A model generated the notes under the pieces. That model was not told where the DNA came from and did not search any database. It saw only the letters and a program-made list of their open reading frames with translations. Made by a program: the position numbers and the translations under genes. Source: an uncultured Lachnospiraceae bacterium (GTDB lineage: Bacteria > Bacillota > Clostridia > Lachnospirales > Lachnospiraceae). From it: a DNA stretch of 64,000 nucleotides. The DNA lies in contig CAJUTC010000004.1 in the NCBI GenBank assembly GCA_910589195.1, positions 1-64,000 on the forward strand, written 5' to 3'. Shown piece after piece: positions 18,269 through 26,340 of this stretch. Each line of letters opens with the position of its first letter. The stretch's first letter is position 1.

Positions 18269-18577
18269 CTAACCAGAAACCAGATATTTCCCGTGATAAT
18301 ACTGGATTCCGCTGCCCAGGCTGGCCGCCTGCCAGCCACGCCGGGACAGTTCCCTGGCTGCCTGCATACTTTTTCCTCCATGTGTGCAATAAAATAACAG
18401 GGGAATATCCCGGTAGCATGTTAATGTCCCTTCTTCCAGGCAATCATAAGGAATATTTACCGCCCCCTGCAAATGGCTCTGTCGGTATTCTGCTTCCGTG
18501 CGCAAATCAATTAGCAGCAGGCGCTGTCCCTGAGATAGCATCTGCTCTAGCTGGTATATGGATATGACAGCAAACAT
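18269..18577 (-). CDS. Single-domain rhodanese-like protein
   Basis: A 102-residue rhodanese domain. The conserved features are LIDLRTEAEY near the N-terminus, HLQGAVNIP in the middle and the active-site loop with Cys in YCTHGGKS. It probably carries sulfane sulfur on that Cys in the cytoplasm. The ATG at 18577 is preferred, 7 nt after AGGG; a GTG at 18640 would add 21 unlikely residues. It stands alone: the next genes are more than 80 nt away on either side. Confidence 0.85.
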   Translation of the reverse strand: MFAVISIYQLEQMLSQGQRLLLIDLRTEAEYRQSHLQGAVNIPYDCLEEGTLTCYRDIPLLFYCTHGGKSMQAARELSRRGWQAASLGSGIQYYHGKYLVSG

Positions 18578-18744
18578 GAAGAATCCCTGTCCTTTTTTCT
18601 TCTTACTATAAGCTATGCAGCTTCCCTGGTTTTGGGACACCTTACAGAATGTTTGCTTCGATTGAAAAACATTCCAAAACCACGCATAGCTTCACATCCC
18701 CGTTTTCCACCATCCATCCCAAAGCCCTAACCCTTCTCAGAATG

Positions 18745-18934
18745 CGAAAAAGGAACTGCCCATAGCTTTACGCAAAGGTCGCAGTTCCTTTTCCAGGATT
18801 TTCGAGTGTGTTTGAACATTGCTTTCTGCCAGATATGGGGCGCACTTGGCGGGAATGAATATTCAAACACGCTCTTTCGCCGAATCGGCTCCAAATCCTC
18901 TTTGGCCATTGGCTTCCCAAATAGTATTCACATG
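18745..18934 (-). ncRNA. Candidate structured non-coding RNA, about 190 nt
   Basis: No gene fits 18641-19021. On the minus strand there is a TATAAT box (18940-18945, poor -35) and, about 180 nt downstream, a terminator (10-bp stem 18750-18759 with 18781-18790, then TTTTTC). Between them AGGATTT/AAATCCT closes a long stem that continues as a near-perfect pairing of 18858-18874 with 18804-18820 (GTGTTTGAA with TTCAAACAC core). A small GCCG-ATT-CGGC hairpin sits on one side and GCCA/TGGC in the apical loop. No SRP, RNase P or tmRNA motif was recognised. 6S or another family is possible but unproven. Confidence 0.5.
18750..18790 (-). terminator. Terminator of the candidate RNA
   Basis: Perfect 10-bp stem AAGGAACTGC/GCAGTTCCTT with a 21-nt loop, followed on the minus strand by TTTTTC. 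It could also end transcription from the Asn/Ser-rich gene at 19022. Confidence 0.78.
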
Positions 18935-19021
18935 GATAAATTATAGCAGCCAAAACCGTCTATCTACCAGAATTACCCCACGGCCAACTGTATTTTGCTT
19001 AGTTGCCCATCCCGCAAAACA

Positions 19022-19243
19022 TTAATTATTCTGATGGCAGTTCTTTGAACTATTCTGAGAATAATTCTGGGAGCTATTTCTGGAACTATTCTGAGAAGAG
19101 TTCTGGGAGTTGTTCTGAGAGGAATCCTTGGAGCTGTTCTGAGAACTATTTCTGGCGCTGTTCTGAGAACGGTTCTCCATCTCATTTCTGCTGCTGTTGC
19201 GAGTAGAATTGTTGTCCATATCATTGTAATTATTCTTTGCCAT
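19022..19243 (-). CDS. Asn/Ser/Gln-rich low-complexity small protein
   Basis: A 73-residue protein starting at the ATG at 19243, 9 nt after AAGGAGG. After MAKNNYNDMDNN it consists almost only of Asn, Ser, Gln and a few Arg/Lys, in imperfect SQNSSQNSS-type repeats. It has one Cys, near the C-terminus, and no hydrophobic segment or signal peptide. The DNA is a matching short tandem repeat (CAGAATTCCTC-like units), so length may vary between strains. Function unknown; it should be cytoplasmic and disordered. The ideal ribosome site and clean start argue that it is translated. Confidence 0.65.
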   Translation of the reverse strand: MAKNNYNDMDNNSTRNSSRNEMENRSQNSARNSSQNSSKDSSQNNSQNSSQNSSRNSSQNYSQNSSKNCHQNN

Positions 19244-19448
19244 GTTGCCATACCTCCTTAAATGCAATCCGGTTTCACCGGCATTTATTTTGTTACGGGA
19301 ATAGTATGGTTCATTTTTTTTATTTCATTCATTAAAATCATTCATATCTGTTGATTTTTCGTTTTACCTATATTATAATTAGGATGCGGAAAAATCGTTT
19401 CCCTTAAAATGATTTTTCCTACCCTTATTAATTATTTATACTCCCCTC

Positions 19449-19485
19449 AAAAAGGCCCGGGCAGCTCCCCTGCCCGGGCCTTTTT
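19449..19485. terminator. Strong bidirectional terminator after the NlpC/P60 gene
   Basis: AAAAAGGCCCGGGCA pairs perfectly with its complement across a 7-nt loop, ending in TTTTT on both strands. It lies 46 nt past the NlpC/P60 stop codon. Confidence 0.93.
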
Positions 19486-19530
19486 CTATCTTTTTTCACG
19501 TTTCATTCCATACATTTCTGTTTCTGCTTC

Positions 19531-20235
19531 TTACCCTAATACATTTACAATTCGAACTGGATTCCGATAATTCCAGTCTGAAATTTTAATTCCAGTTTCA
19601 TATGTAGAAGCATGTACAATCTTACCAGAGCCGATGTACATGGCTACATGGTTAATTCCGCCGCTGCCGCCATAAAACAGCAGATCGCCTGGCTGCATCT
19701 GATCCACGCTTACCGGAACCCCTTGTGTTGCCTGGGAGCCAGAGGAACGTGGCATCTGAATCCCTGCCGCGTTGCTTAATACGTAACGGGTAAATCCAGA
19801 ACAGTCCACACCCGTTCTTGGATCATTCCCGCCATAACGGTAGGGGCCTCCTAAAAAGGATAAGGCATAGTCTACTACATTCTGACGGACATTTGTATTT
19901 TCTTTGGCTTGGGCTTCTGCAGCGTTAACCATAGCTTGTGCCAGCGCTGTAGCCGTAGCTTCATTTTCCTCTTTTTCTTTTTTCTTGCGGGCCACTTCCT
20001 CTGCCGCTTTCCCTTCTTCCGTCCGGTTCAGTACCCTGGTGCCTTCTGATTTTTCCGGCTCCATTTCGGTTTTATAAGCCGACTGGGGAACTGGCTCTGA
20101 AATCATCTCCACATGTTCTGAATACGCCGCGGCTGCTTCCGCTCCCTCATATGTATCTGCGTACGCCGCAAACGGCGCTGTACTTATCACTCCACAACAA
20201 AGAACTCCGATTACTAATTTCCAGTGCTTGTCCAT
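19531..20235 (-). CDS. Secreted NlpC/P60 peptidoglycan endopeptidase
   Basis: A 234-residue protein starting at the ATG at 20235 behind AAAGGAG. It has a signal peptide (DKHWK, hydrophobic core, cleavage near AYA), a charged helical region of Glu/Lys/Ala (about 60-110) and a C-terminal NlpC/P60 domain. Catalytic residues are visible: Cys in DCSGFTRYV, His in INHVAMYIG and the third polar residue His in IVHAST. The family cuts D-gamma-glutamyl-diamino acid bonds in peptide stems. It probably acts in wall turnover. Confidence 0.92.
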   Translation of the reverse strand: MDKHWKLVIGVLCCGVISTAPFAAYADTYEGAEAAAAYSEHVEMISEPVPQSAYKTEMEPEKSEGTRVLNRTEEGKAAEEVARKKKEKEENEATATALAQAMVNAAEAQAKENTNVRQNVVDYALSFLGGPYRYGGNDPRTGVDCSGFTRYVLSNAAGIQMPRSSGSQATQGVPVSVDQMQPGDLLFYGGSGGINHVAMYIGSGKIVHASTYETGIKISDWNYRNPVRIVNVLG

Positions 20236-20406
20236 GTATAATCTCCTTTGCTTTTGCCTGAAACCGTATGGCCGTATTTTACAATTCGGCTGTATTTGTT
20301 TCAAACTTGTTACAAATTTGTTACTTGGCTACGCACTTATTGTAACCAACTTTTTAATATTTGTCAAGGTTTTGAAATGATTTTTTTGCTAAACCTGGAA
20401 AGATTA

Positions 20407-20889
20407 TTATTTTTTTCCTCCTTTAATCAATGAATAGATTAAAAAGAATAATAGCGCCGGCACAAGGATTGGACGTATCAGAAGGAAAATTCCTCCAATT
20501 ATTGTGCCAATCACCATTAACACGAAAAAAACAATAGCCAGAAGCAGTAAAAGTGCCCAAAATCCACTGAAATGGAAGCTTTTAAACCTTCCTCCTTGGT
20601 TTTCAAACGGTTCCTCCCCCACACCGCGGGAACCGAAAGAAGGCTGTCCATTGTCACTGTCTTCATAAACGCCAGCCATCTCATTCCCTCCGCCATTTGC
20701 TTCAATAATCGACTTCGCAATCAGCCTGGGATCCCCCAGCTCCTCCAAAATCTGTGAAAGCGCCATTCCGCTTTTTAACTTTTCTGTAATATAATCGTCA
20801 TAATAGCGGATGTTTTCCTCAATCACTGGCCGTGTAACCTGCCCGGCCAGCGCCAACGTTAATTTTTCTAAAAATTCCTTTTTATCCAT
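20407..20889 (-). CDS. DUF1700/HAAS-domain membrane protein
   Basis: A 160-residue protein. Residues 1-65 match the HAAS/DUF1700 helical domain (MDKKEFLEKL, IRYYDDYI, ILEELGDPRLIAKSII). A polar Gly-rich linker and two closely spaced hydrophobic helices (about 108-155) follow. Such proteins often work with PadR regulators, but none is here. It starts 4 nt after the fbp stop, so the two genes are probably co-transcribed. Role unknown. Confidence 0.8.
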   Translation of the reverse strand: MDKKEFLEKLTLALAGQVTRPVIEENIRYYDDYITEKLKSGMALSQILEELGDPRLIAKSIIEANGGGNEMAGVYEDSDNGQPSFGSRGVGEEPFENQGGRFKSFHFSGFWALLLLLAIVFFVLMVIGTIIGGIFLLIRPILVPALLFFLIYSLIKGGKK

Positions 20890-20893
20890 TTAC

Positions 20894-22831
20894 TTAATGT
20901 ATCCTTTCCTTAATCAGGCCCGCCCGGTACGCGTTTACCAGTTCCTTTAAATCTGAAATCTGAACAGCAAGCTGGAGTCCCATATCGGTATCTGCCACCA
21001 TCACCCGTTTTTTCATCTTCTCAACAATGGAAACCTTTGGCGTATTCTCCTGCCCTGGTACAAAGGGTTTATGCTCCGCAAGAGCCAAATGATGGGAATT
21101 GTAAATTAAAGTATAACCTGCAATCCCCGTTGTAGACTGATACGCTTTCGAAAGACCGCCATCAATTACATAAAGCTTTCCCTCTGCTTTTACTGGTGTT
21201 TCCCCATCCTTTAGCTTAACCGGCACATGGCCATTAATAATATGGGATCCTTTTGTTGGAAGGCCAAATTCCTTTAATATCTTATCACAGTATTCCACCT
21301 GCTGGCTTAATTTATAATAAGGGTTAAAGCTCTCTTTATAAGTTGCCTTATCTTCCACAAAATAATGTTCAAATGTGGTCATTTTATCCTTTCCAAATAC
21401 AGGAGATTTTGCCCCGCACCACAGATACCACATAAAATCACGGCACTTTTCCTTTTCCGGATCATGTTCTGGTAAGAAATACGCCTTCTGCACTCTCTGA
21501 TCAATAAAATCTAACAAGGCCTTCCCTGAATACGCCACCCCGTCAATTACCATCTCGTCAAAACTGCCGTCTCGCTTCATGGGAATGCAGCCATGGTACA
21601 AAAGATTGGAGTTATAGCACTTATACATCCCCCCATGGCTGTAAATAAATTTAATATGGCGATGAAGCAGCTCACTGTGGCGGAAGGAAAGGGCCAGTGT
21701 ATACAAAAGTTCTTCCTCTTCTGGCGTCAGGCGCAGCGGATCGGCAGGGTCAATGGTGGGAAAATTCATATCACACATGGGATATTCCTTGCCGCTGATT
21801 ACAACTGTTCCTTTTTTGTAATCAATGCGCTCCAGCAAGATCCTTTCTTCCATCTTATAATCCGGATGCCGCCGGATAATCTGGCCCTCCAGCTTAAACT
21901 GCATGATGGCAATGGCTTTATGCATTTTAGCTGCCAGTCCCGGATCTACCGCGTCGTAAATATTTTCATCCAGGATTTTGGGCTGGAACCGTTCGCAGGG
22001 ATCATCCCGGTATATGTTCGCTGCAAACATAGAAAGAGGACGTAAATTAATTCCATAGCCGTCTTCTAACACATCAAAGCTATTGTAACTAATGGCAATA
22101 CGGAGCACCACACAGATGCTGGCCAAATTTCCCGTAGCCGCTCCCATCCAGGAAATATCGTGGTTCCCCCATTGGATATCCACATCATGGAATTGCATCA
22201 GTTCATTCATAATAATGTCCGCCCTGGGGCCGCGGTCAAAAATATCGCCAATAATATGCAGATTATCAATGGTTAAATTCTGTATCAGACGGCTTAAGGC
22301 AATAATAAACTTCTCCGCAATCTGCACGTCTAAAATCGTCTGGATAATTTCACTGTAATATACTTTTTTGTTTTCGTCATTATAATCCACATGGAGCAGC
22401 TCATCAATGGCATAGGCAAACTCCTGAGGCATCTTTTTCCTTACCTTTGAACGGGTATATTTGGAAGATACTTCTTTGCAAATCCGTACCAGACGATATA
22501 TCGTAACCTTTTGCCAGTCTTCCGTATTCTTCCCCGCTGCTGTCTTCTTATTAATTACCCGATCTGGGTAATAAACTAAATTGGCAAGCTGGATCTGCTC
22601 CTCCTCCGGGATAATATATCCGAACGTTTCCTTAATCTTTTCCCGAATAATACCGGATGAGCTTTTCAACAGATGGACAAACGCTTCGTATTCCCCATGC
22701 AGATCACTGAAAAAATATTCTGTCCCTTTTGGAAGACCCATAATCGCCCGAAGATTAATAATCTCGCTGCAAGCCAGCCGAACTGTGGGATATTCCCTGG
22801 ATAACAATGTTAAATAATCTAAATCTCTCAT
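20894..22831 (-). CDS. fbp: Fructose-1,6-bisphosphatase class III
   Basis: A 645-residue gluconeogenic phosphatase of the Firmicutes-specific class III, built on a calcineurin-like fold. Metal-site motifs are SDLHGEYEAF (about residue 43), GDIFDRGPRAD, WGNHDISWMG and, near the C-terminus, INGHVPV. It hydrolyses fructose-1,6-bisphosphate to fructose-6-phosphate in the cytoplasm. The start is set at the ATG at 22831 because GGTGGAGGG lies 7-8 nt before it; an upstream GTG is part of that ribosome site. Length matches the family. Confidence 0.96.
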   Translation of the reverse strand: MRDLDYLTLLSREYPTVRLACSEIINLRAIMGLPKGTEYFFSDLHGEYEAFVHLLKSSSGIIREKIKETFGYIIPEEEQIQLANLVYYPDRVINKKTAAGKNTEDWQKVTIYRLVRICKEVSSKYTRSKVRKKMPQEFAYAIDELLHVDYNDENKKVYYSEIIQTILDVQIAEKFIIALSRLIQNLTIDNLHIIGDIFDRGPRADIIMNELMQFHDVDIQWGNHDISWMGAATGNLASICVVLRIAISYNSFDVLEDGYGINLRPLSMFAANIYRDDPCERFQPKILDENIYDAVDPGLAAKMHKAIAIMQFKLEGQIIRRHPDYKMEERILLERIDYKKGTVVISGKEYPMCDMNFPTIDPADPLRLTPEEEELLYTLALSFRHSELLHRHIKFIYSHGGMYKCYNSNLLYHGCIPMKRDGSFDEMVIDGVAYSGKALLDFIDQRVQKAYFLPEHDPEKEKCRDFMWYLWCGAKSPVFGKDKMTTFEHYFVEDKATYKESFNPYYKLSQQVEYCDKILKEFGLPTKGSHIINGHVPVKLKDGETPVKAEGKLYVIDGGLSKAYQSTTGIAGYTLIYNSHHLALAEHKPFVPGQENTPKVSIVEKMKKRVMVADTDMGLQLAVQISDLKELVNAYRAGLIKERIH

Positions 22832-23194
22832 CGAAAAACCCTCCACCTTGTAATTTTATGCTGTTTATCGTATGATAAGCTTCAATCTGCGTCTGTATTT
22901 GTCATTTCTAAACTCGCTCCTATATCGTTGATTCACGGAGCATGTGGACATACAGACCGCATTCGCTTCCGACACCACACGGCCCCCATTTATAGCCAGC
23001 ATTATGATACCATATTATAGCATCGGATACGGAAAAAGGAAAGCTGCCAGCGCCGGATTTCCTTCTTGTACCAAACTTTATGCATTTGCGGCAAAACGGC
23101 CAGTAAGCGTAACAAGCGCCACAGAAAATCCCTTTTCCCAAGGGCTCCTCTGTGACGCTCTTTTCATTTTTGCAATTATGCGTTAATTTAAGTC
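22832..23194. other. Intergenic region: fbp promoter and a hairpin
   Basis: No gene is visible. On the minus strand a TATAAT box (23014-23019) with a weak TTTCCT -35 (23037-23042) is a candidate fbp promoter. A stem near 23114-23159 (AGCGCCACAG with CTGTGACGCT, one mismatch further in) is followed on the plus strand by CTTTTCATTTTT and on the minus strand only by TTGTTAC; it probably separates fbp from the flavoprotein transcript. Confidence 0.55.
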
Positions 23195-25402
23195 TTATTT
23201 TCCGATGCCGGATTCGCTTTCTGATGCGCTTGCTCCCGCAATCCGCCCGAATACTACCGTATCCGTCAACGCGTTGCCGCCTAAACGGTTGCTTCCGTGG
23301 ATTCCTCCTGTCACCTCGCCTGCCGCAAATAAGTTGGGAATCACTTCTCCGTCTTTATTGATTACCTGGGCATTTGCGTTAATCTTTACGCCGCCCATAG
23401 TGTGATGGACGGTTGGCACCCGCTCTGCCGCATAATAGGGCGCGTCATTAATTCCATCATTTTCCTTTCCGCTGTCTGTAAACAGGGTACGGCCAAATTC
23501 ATCTTCCTGGCCTTCCAAATCCCCGCCTAAGCAATGCCGGTTGTACTCCTCAACAGCAGCAACTAAATTCTCTGCCGGAACGCCGATTTTTTCCGCCAGC
23601 TCTTCCAGGGTATCTGCCTGATACGCGCGGCCATCCGCCACCAGGCTGTTAATGGTTTCACCGAAATTATTCAATTCTTCTCCTGTGGGATAACCATCAC
23701 TGTCCATAATAATAAACATTGTAGTTTCTGGCTGGGCAAACAGACCAAGCGTCATCTCGTCACGGCGCCCGCCTTCATTTACAAACCGCTCTCCGTTTAA
23801 GTTTACAAAAATACGGGATTCTACCCCATGTTCAATATTTCCGCTTAAGGATCCGGTTTCTGGATCGCCAAGTGGAAGAAGCTGGATATTCCCCATCTGA
23901 ACCAACTGGGCTCCTACCGCCTCTGCCATCTGAATTCCATCTCCTGTAATAGCGGACGTATTGGTAGAAGGAATGGATTCATCGAGTGTTGGCCACAGCT
24001 TGGTTTCCTCATTGGCAGCCGTACGCATTTCTACATTCTGTCCAAATCCGCCAGTTGCTAATACTACGCCATTTCTTGCCTTTACTGTAATGGTATTTCC
24101 GGTTTCCCCGGTACAAACTACTCCCACCACAGTTCCATCCTCTACAATCAGCTCTTCTGCCTTTGTATGGTAAACCATGGTAATTCCTTCATGGGCATCG
24201 ATATAAGCCTGATACGTTTTAAAGAATCCAACACCTTCCGGTTCAACCGGCTTATGGGCTCTCTGCCACATGCCTCCGGTTACTGTAAAGGTTCCTGGCA
24301 AAAATTCCATTCCCAGACTCTTTAACCATTCTACCCCATCCCAAGCGTTTTCCACCAGGATCCGAACCAGCTCCGGATCTCCCTGCTTATCGCCGCCTTC
24401 GTATGTCTGGGTATAGTGATGTTCTACGCTGTCATTATTTTCCAAAGCGGTTTCGCTTCCGTCATCTACCGCATTTAACGCGCCGCCTGCCATAATGGTA
24501 TTTCCGCCCATCTGGCCAGTTTTTTCAATTACGATTACTTCTTTGCCATTCTGGTTTGCCGTAACAGCCGCTGCCATACCCGCGCCGCCTGCGCCGATTA
24601 CCAGCACGTCCGTTTCCAGTTCCTGATCTGCTTCCTTTTCCTTGGCAGCCGGCTTGATTGCCTTTAAAGCATCCACATCTGCCCCTGCCTGCCTTGCGCA
24701 CTCTGCCACGCCGTCTATCATGGCATTGCTGGTAAGGGTTGCGCCGGATACGGCGTCAATTCCCAGGCCCTGGATTTCCAGAATGGTTTCCTTCATGCTG
24801 TCTACAACTGGAGCGCCAATCCCTTCCGTTTCCTCGTGGGTTACCTGAATATCTGTAATAGAATCCTGATCAAACGTTGTGGTAATAGTCATGGCTTTCA
24901 TGCCTCTGACTTCTGCCGTATACGTTCCAGGCACAAACGTCCCTTCTTCCGCTACCAGCGCTTCTGGAGTTTCGGCTTCCTCAGCCACTACCTCCTCGCC
25001 CCTTGCCGCTTTCAGCGCGCTGGATACCGCTTCTTTTACAGCGTCACTGGTAATGGTTGCTCCAGACACACTGTCAACTTCCACAGTCTGGTTCTTTAAT
25101 ATATCCATTTTTAAAGCTGAAATCGCTGCTCCGCCTAATTCAGGAGTTTCCCCTTCCCCTGTAATGTCCAGATCGGTAATGTTAGCGTCATCCACCGTAA
25201 CAACTGCCTGTACCATACCGCCAAAGCCCTGAGCCTGAGCCTCATACGTTCCAGGCGTATAGATGGATTCCGTTCCCTGCACTCGTCCAGCCTTGCTTAA
25301 CGCATTATAAATCGGGCCGGAACATGCGATTACTGCTGCCGAGGCTACAACCATAATTCCAAGCCCCACGTAAAATTTCGATTGTTGATTGTCGTTTTTC
25401 AC
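23195..25402 (-). CDS. Exported flavoprotein: two FMN-binding domains plus FAD fumarate-reductase-like domain
   Basis: A 735-residue protein. The N-terminus has a hydrophobic signal with a possible lipobox (VIAC, Cys27). Two FMN_bind domains follow, each with a flavin-transferase target motif: Asp110-x-x-Ser-Gly-Ala-Thr116 and Asp217-x-x-Ser-Gly-Ala-Thr223. From about residue 265 the FAD domain of the fumarate/urocanate reductase family begins (VIGAGGAGMAAA, GQMGGNT), and it ends with HHTMGGVKIN and the GSNRLGGNAL segment. ApbE would attach FMN covalently outside the membrane. It probably reduces an organic electron acceptor using membrane-derived electrons. The start is a GTG behind GGGAGG. 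The acceptor cannot be deduced. Confidence 0.9.
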   Translation of the reverse strand: MKNDNQQSKFYVGLGIMVVASAAVIACSGPIYNALSKAGRVQGTESIYTPGTYEAQAQGFGGMVQAVVTVDDANITDLDITGEGETPELGGAAISALKMDILKNQTVEVDSVSGATITSDAVKEAVSSALKAARGEEVVAEEAETPEALVAEEGTFVPGTYTAEVRGMKAMTITTTFDQDSITDIQVTHEETEGIGAPVVDSMKETILEIQGLGIDAVSGATLTSNAMIDGVAECARQAGADVDALKAIKPAAKEKEADQELETDVLVIGAGGAGMAAAVTANQNGKEVIVIEKTGQMGGNTIMAGGALNAVDDGSETALENNDSVEHHYTQTYEGGDKQGDPELVRILVENAWDGVEWLKSLGMEFLPGTFTVTGGMWQRAHKPVEPEGVGFFKTYQAYIDAHEGITMVYHTKAEELIVEDGTVVGVVCTGETGNTITVKARNGVVLATGGFGQNVEMRTAANEETKLWPTLDESIPSTNTSAITGDGIQMAEAVGAQLVQMGNIQLLPLGDPETGSLSGNIEHGVESRIFVNLNGERFVNEGGRRDEMTLGLFAQPETTMFIIMDSDGYPTGEELNNFGETINSLVADGRAYQADTLEELAEKIGVPAENLVAAVEEYNRHCLGGDLEGQEDEFGRTLFTDSGKENDGINDAPYYAAERVPTVHHTMGGVKINANAQVINKDGEVIPNLFAAGEVTGGIHGSNRLGGNALTDTVVFGRIAGASASESESGIGK

Positions 25403-25536
25403 AATAATCCTCCCTTTTTTGTATATTTGCCAGTATTATTGTAACTTTCTGATAGTTTTTGTCAATATTCCCCGGAAATTCTAATATAAATTTCTTACAG
25501 TCCGTCAAATCCACCTGCTTTTTTGCCGGAAAATCT
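25403..25536. other. Upstream region of the flavoprotein gene
   Basis: A/T-rich non-coding sequence. A TTGACA on the minus strand near 25461-25466 is the best -35 candidate; a matching -10 is not clear. No gene seen. Confidence 0.4.
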
Positions 25537-25612
25537 CAGCGCCCCGACGGGGCATGGGTGACTTTAAAAGACCCGCTGCCGAATAGGCGGCATAATTCAG
25601 GAATGTCAAATT
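25537..25612 (-). repeat. Decayed copy (F) of the 108-nt element
   Basis: Read on the minus strand, 25565-25612 matches the second half of the element (TTCAG-type segment, GCCGCC-TATTC-GGCAGC hairpin, then a TTTAAAGT end). It continues into a GCCCC-GT-CGGGGC hairpin also seen at the end of copy C. Several substitutions mark it as an old copy, but the hairpin arm keeps a G-U pair. Confidence 0.65.
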
Positions 25613-25688
25613 TCTTGACTTTCAGCAGTACAGGAATTTCTGTTATTAACATGTTATTCATTCAATATTCAAATGTCCCAAAATTTTA

Positions 25689-25717
25689 TTTACAATCTAA
25701 CCCAATATTGATATACT
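25689..25717 (+). promoter_or_regulatory. Promoter of the NusG-II gene
   Basis: TTTACA (25689-25694), 17-bp spacer, TATACT (25712-25717), about 48 nt before the start codon. Confidence 0.75.
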
Positions 25718-25765
25718 TCTCCTTGGGCAACCATTTACGGAACCACTTACTATCAGGAGGCTTTT

Positions 25766-26128
25766 ATGCAAACCAATCTGGCTTTCGCCAAAAAACGCGA
25801 TATCATGTTAATCCTAATCCTTCTGGCTCTGTCAGTTGTGCTTGGAATCGGATACTATATATCCCATTCTGGCCCGGCCATACGGGCTGAAGTAACTGTT
25901 GACGGCAAATTAGTTAAAGTCTTGGATTTGTCTACCGATCAGGAAATCACCATTCAGGGCGCGAAAAACGGAACCAACCATCTGATTGTCCGCAACGGAG
26001 AAATCTGGTGCAGCCAGGCTTCCTGCCCGGATCAGGTGTGTGTTCATCAGGGAAAGCAATCCTGGGATGGAGAAATTATTGTATGCCTCCCAAATCTTAT
26101 GATTGTCCAGATCATTGGTGAGGATTAG
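25766..26128 (+). CDS. NusG domain II-containing membrane-anchored protein
   Basis: A 120-residue protein with a short basic N-terminus, one membrane helix (residues about 14-32) and an extracellular NusG domain II with the usual CSQASCPDQVCVHQG cysteine cluster. Proteins of this type are found beside FMN-binding flavoproteins and quinone-related transport genes in Clostridia. That fits its divergent position next to the flavoprotein at 23195. Function is not established; a redox or metal role of the three Cys is inference. Start behind CAGGAGG. Confidence 0.82.
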   Translation: MQTNLAFAKKRDIMLILILLALSVVLGIGYYISHSGPAIRAEVTVDGKLVKVLDLSTDQEITIQGAKNGTNHLIVRNGEIWCSQASCPDQVCVHQGKQSWDGEIIVCLPNLMIVQIIGED

Positions 26129-26285
26129 GCATAAACCGAAACTGCTCCTTCATATAATGAAAAGAATCTTGCCTGTATGATCCTCTGCCTGTAGCGGCTG
26201 CCCTGCTGTTTCTTTCCTTATGCCCAGCGCTAGCTCAAGCAGAGCGTTTTTCATTTTATAATAACGTTTCTGTGAAATGAAAAAC

Positions 26286-26305
26286 CTGGCATTTCGCAAT
26301 GCCAG
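26286..26305 (+). promoter_or_regulatory. Small hairpin in the leader of the M23 gene
   Basis: CTGGCATT pairs with AATGCCAG across a TCGC loop, 36 nt before the M23 peptidase start. No T-run, so probably an RNA leader structure. Confidence 0.5.
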
Positions 26306-26340
26306 ACCGGCGGTATCTTAGTTATGGAAAGGAGCCTTAT

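Noticed and set aside
18745..18934. Assignment of the candidate RNA to 6S, SRP, RNase P or tmRNA
   Set aside because: The diagnostic motifs of SRP, RNase P and tmRNA are absent, and the 6S central-bubble layout cannot be confirmed by eye.
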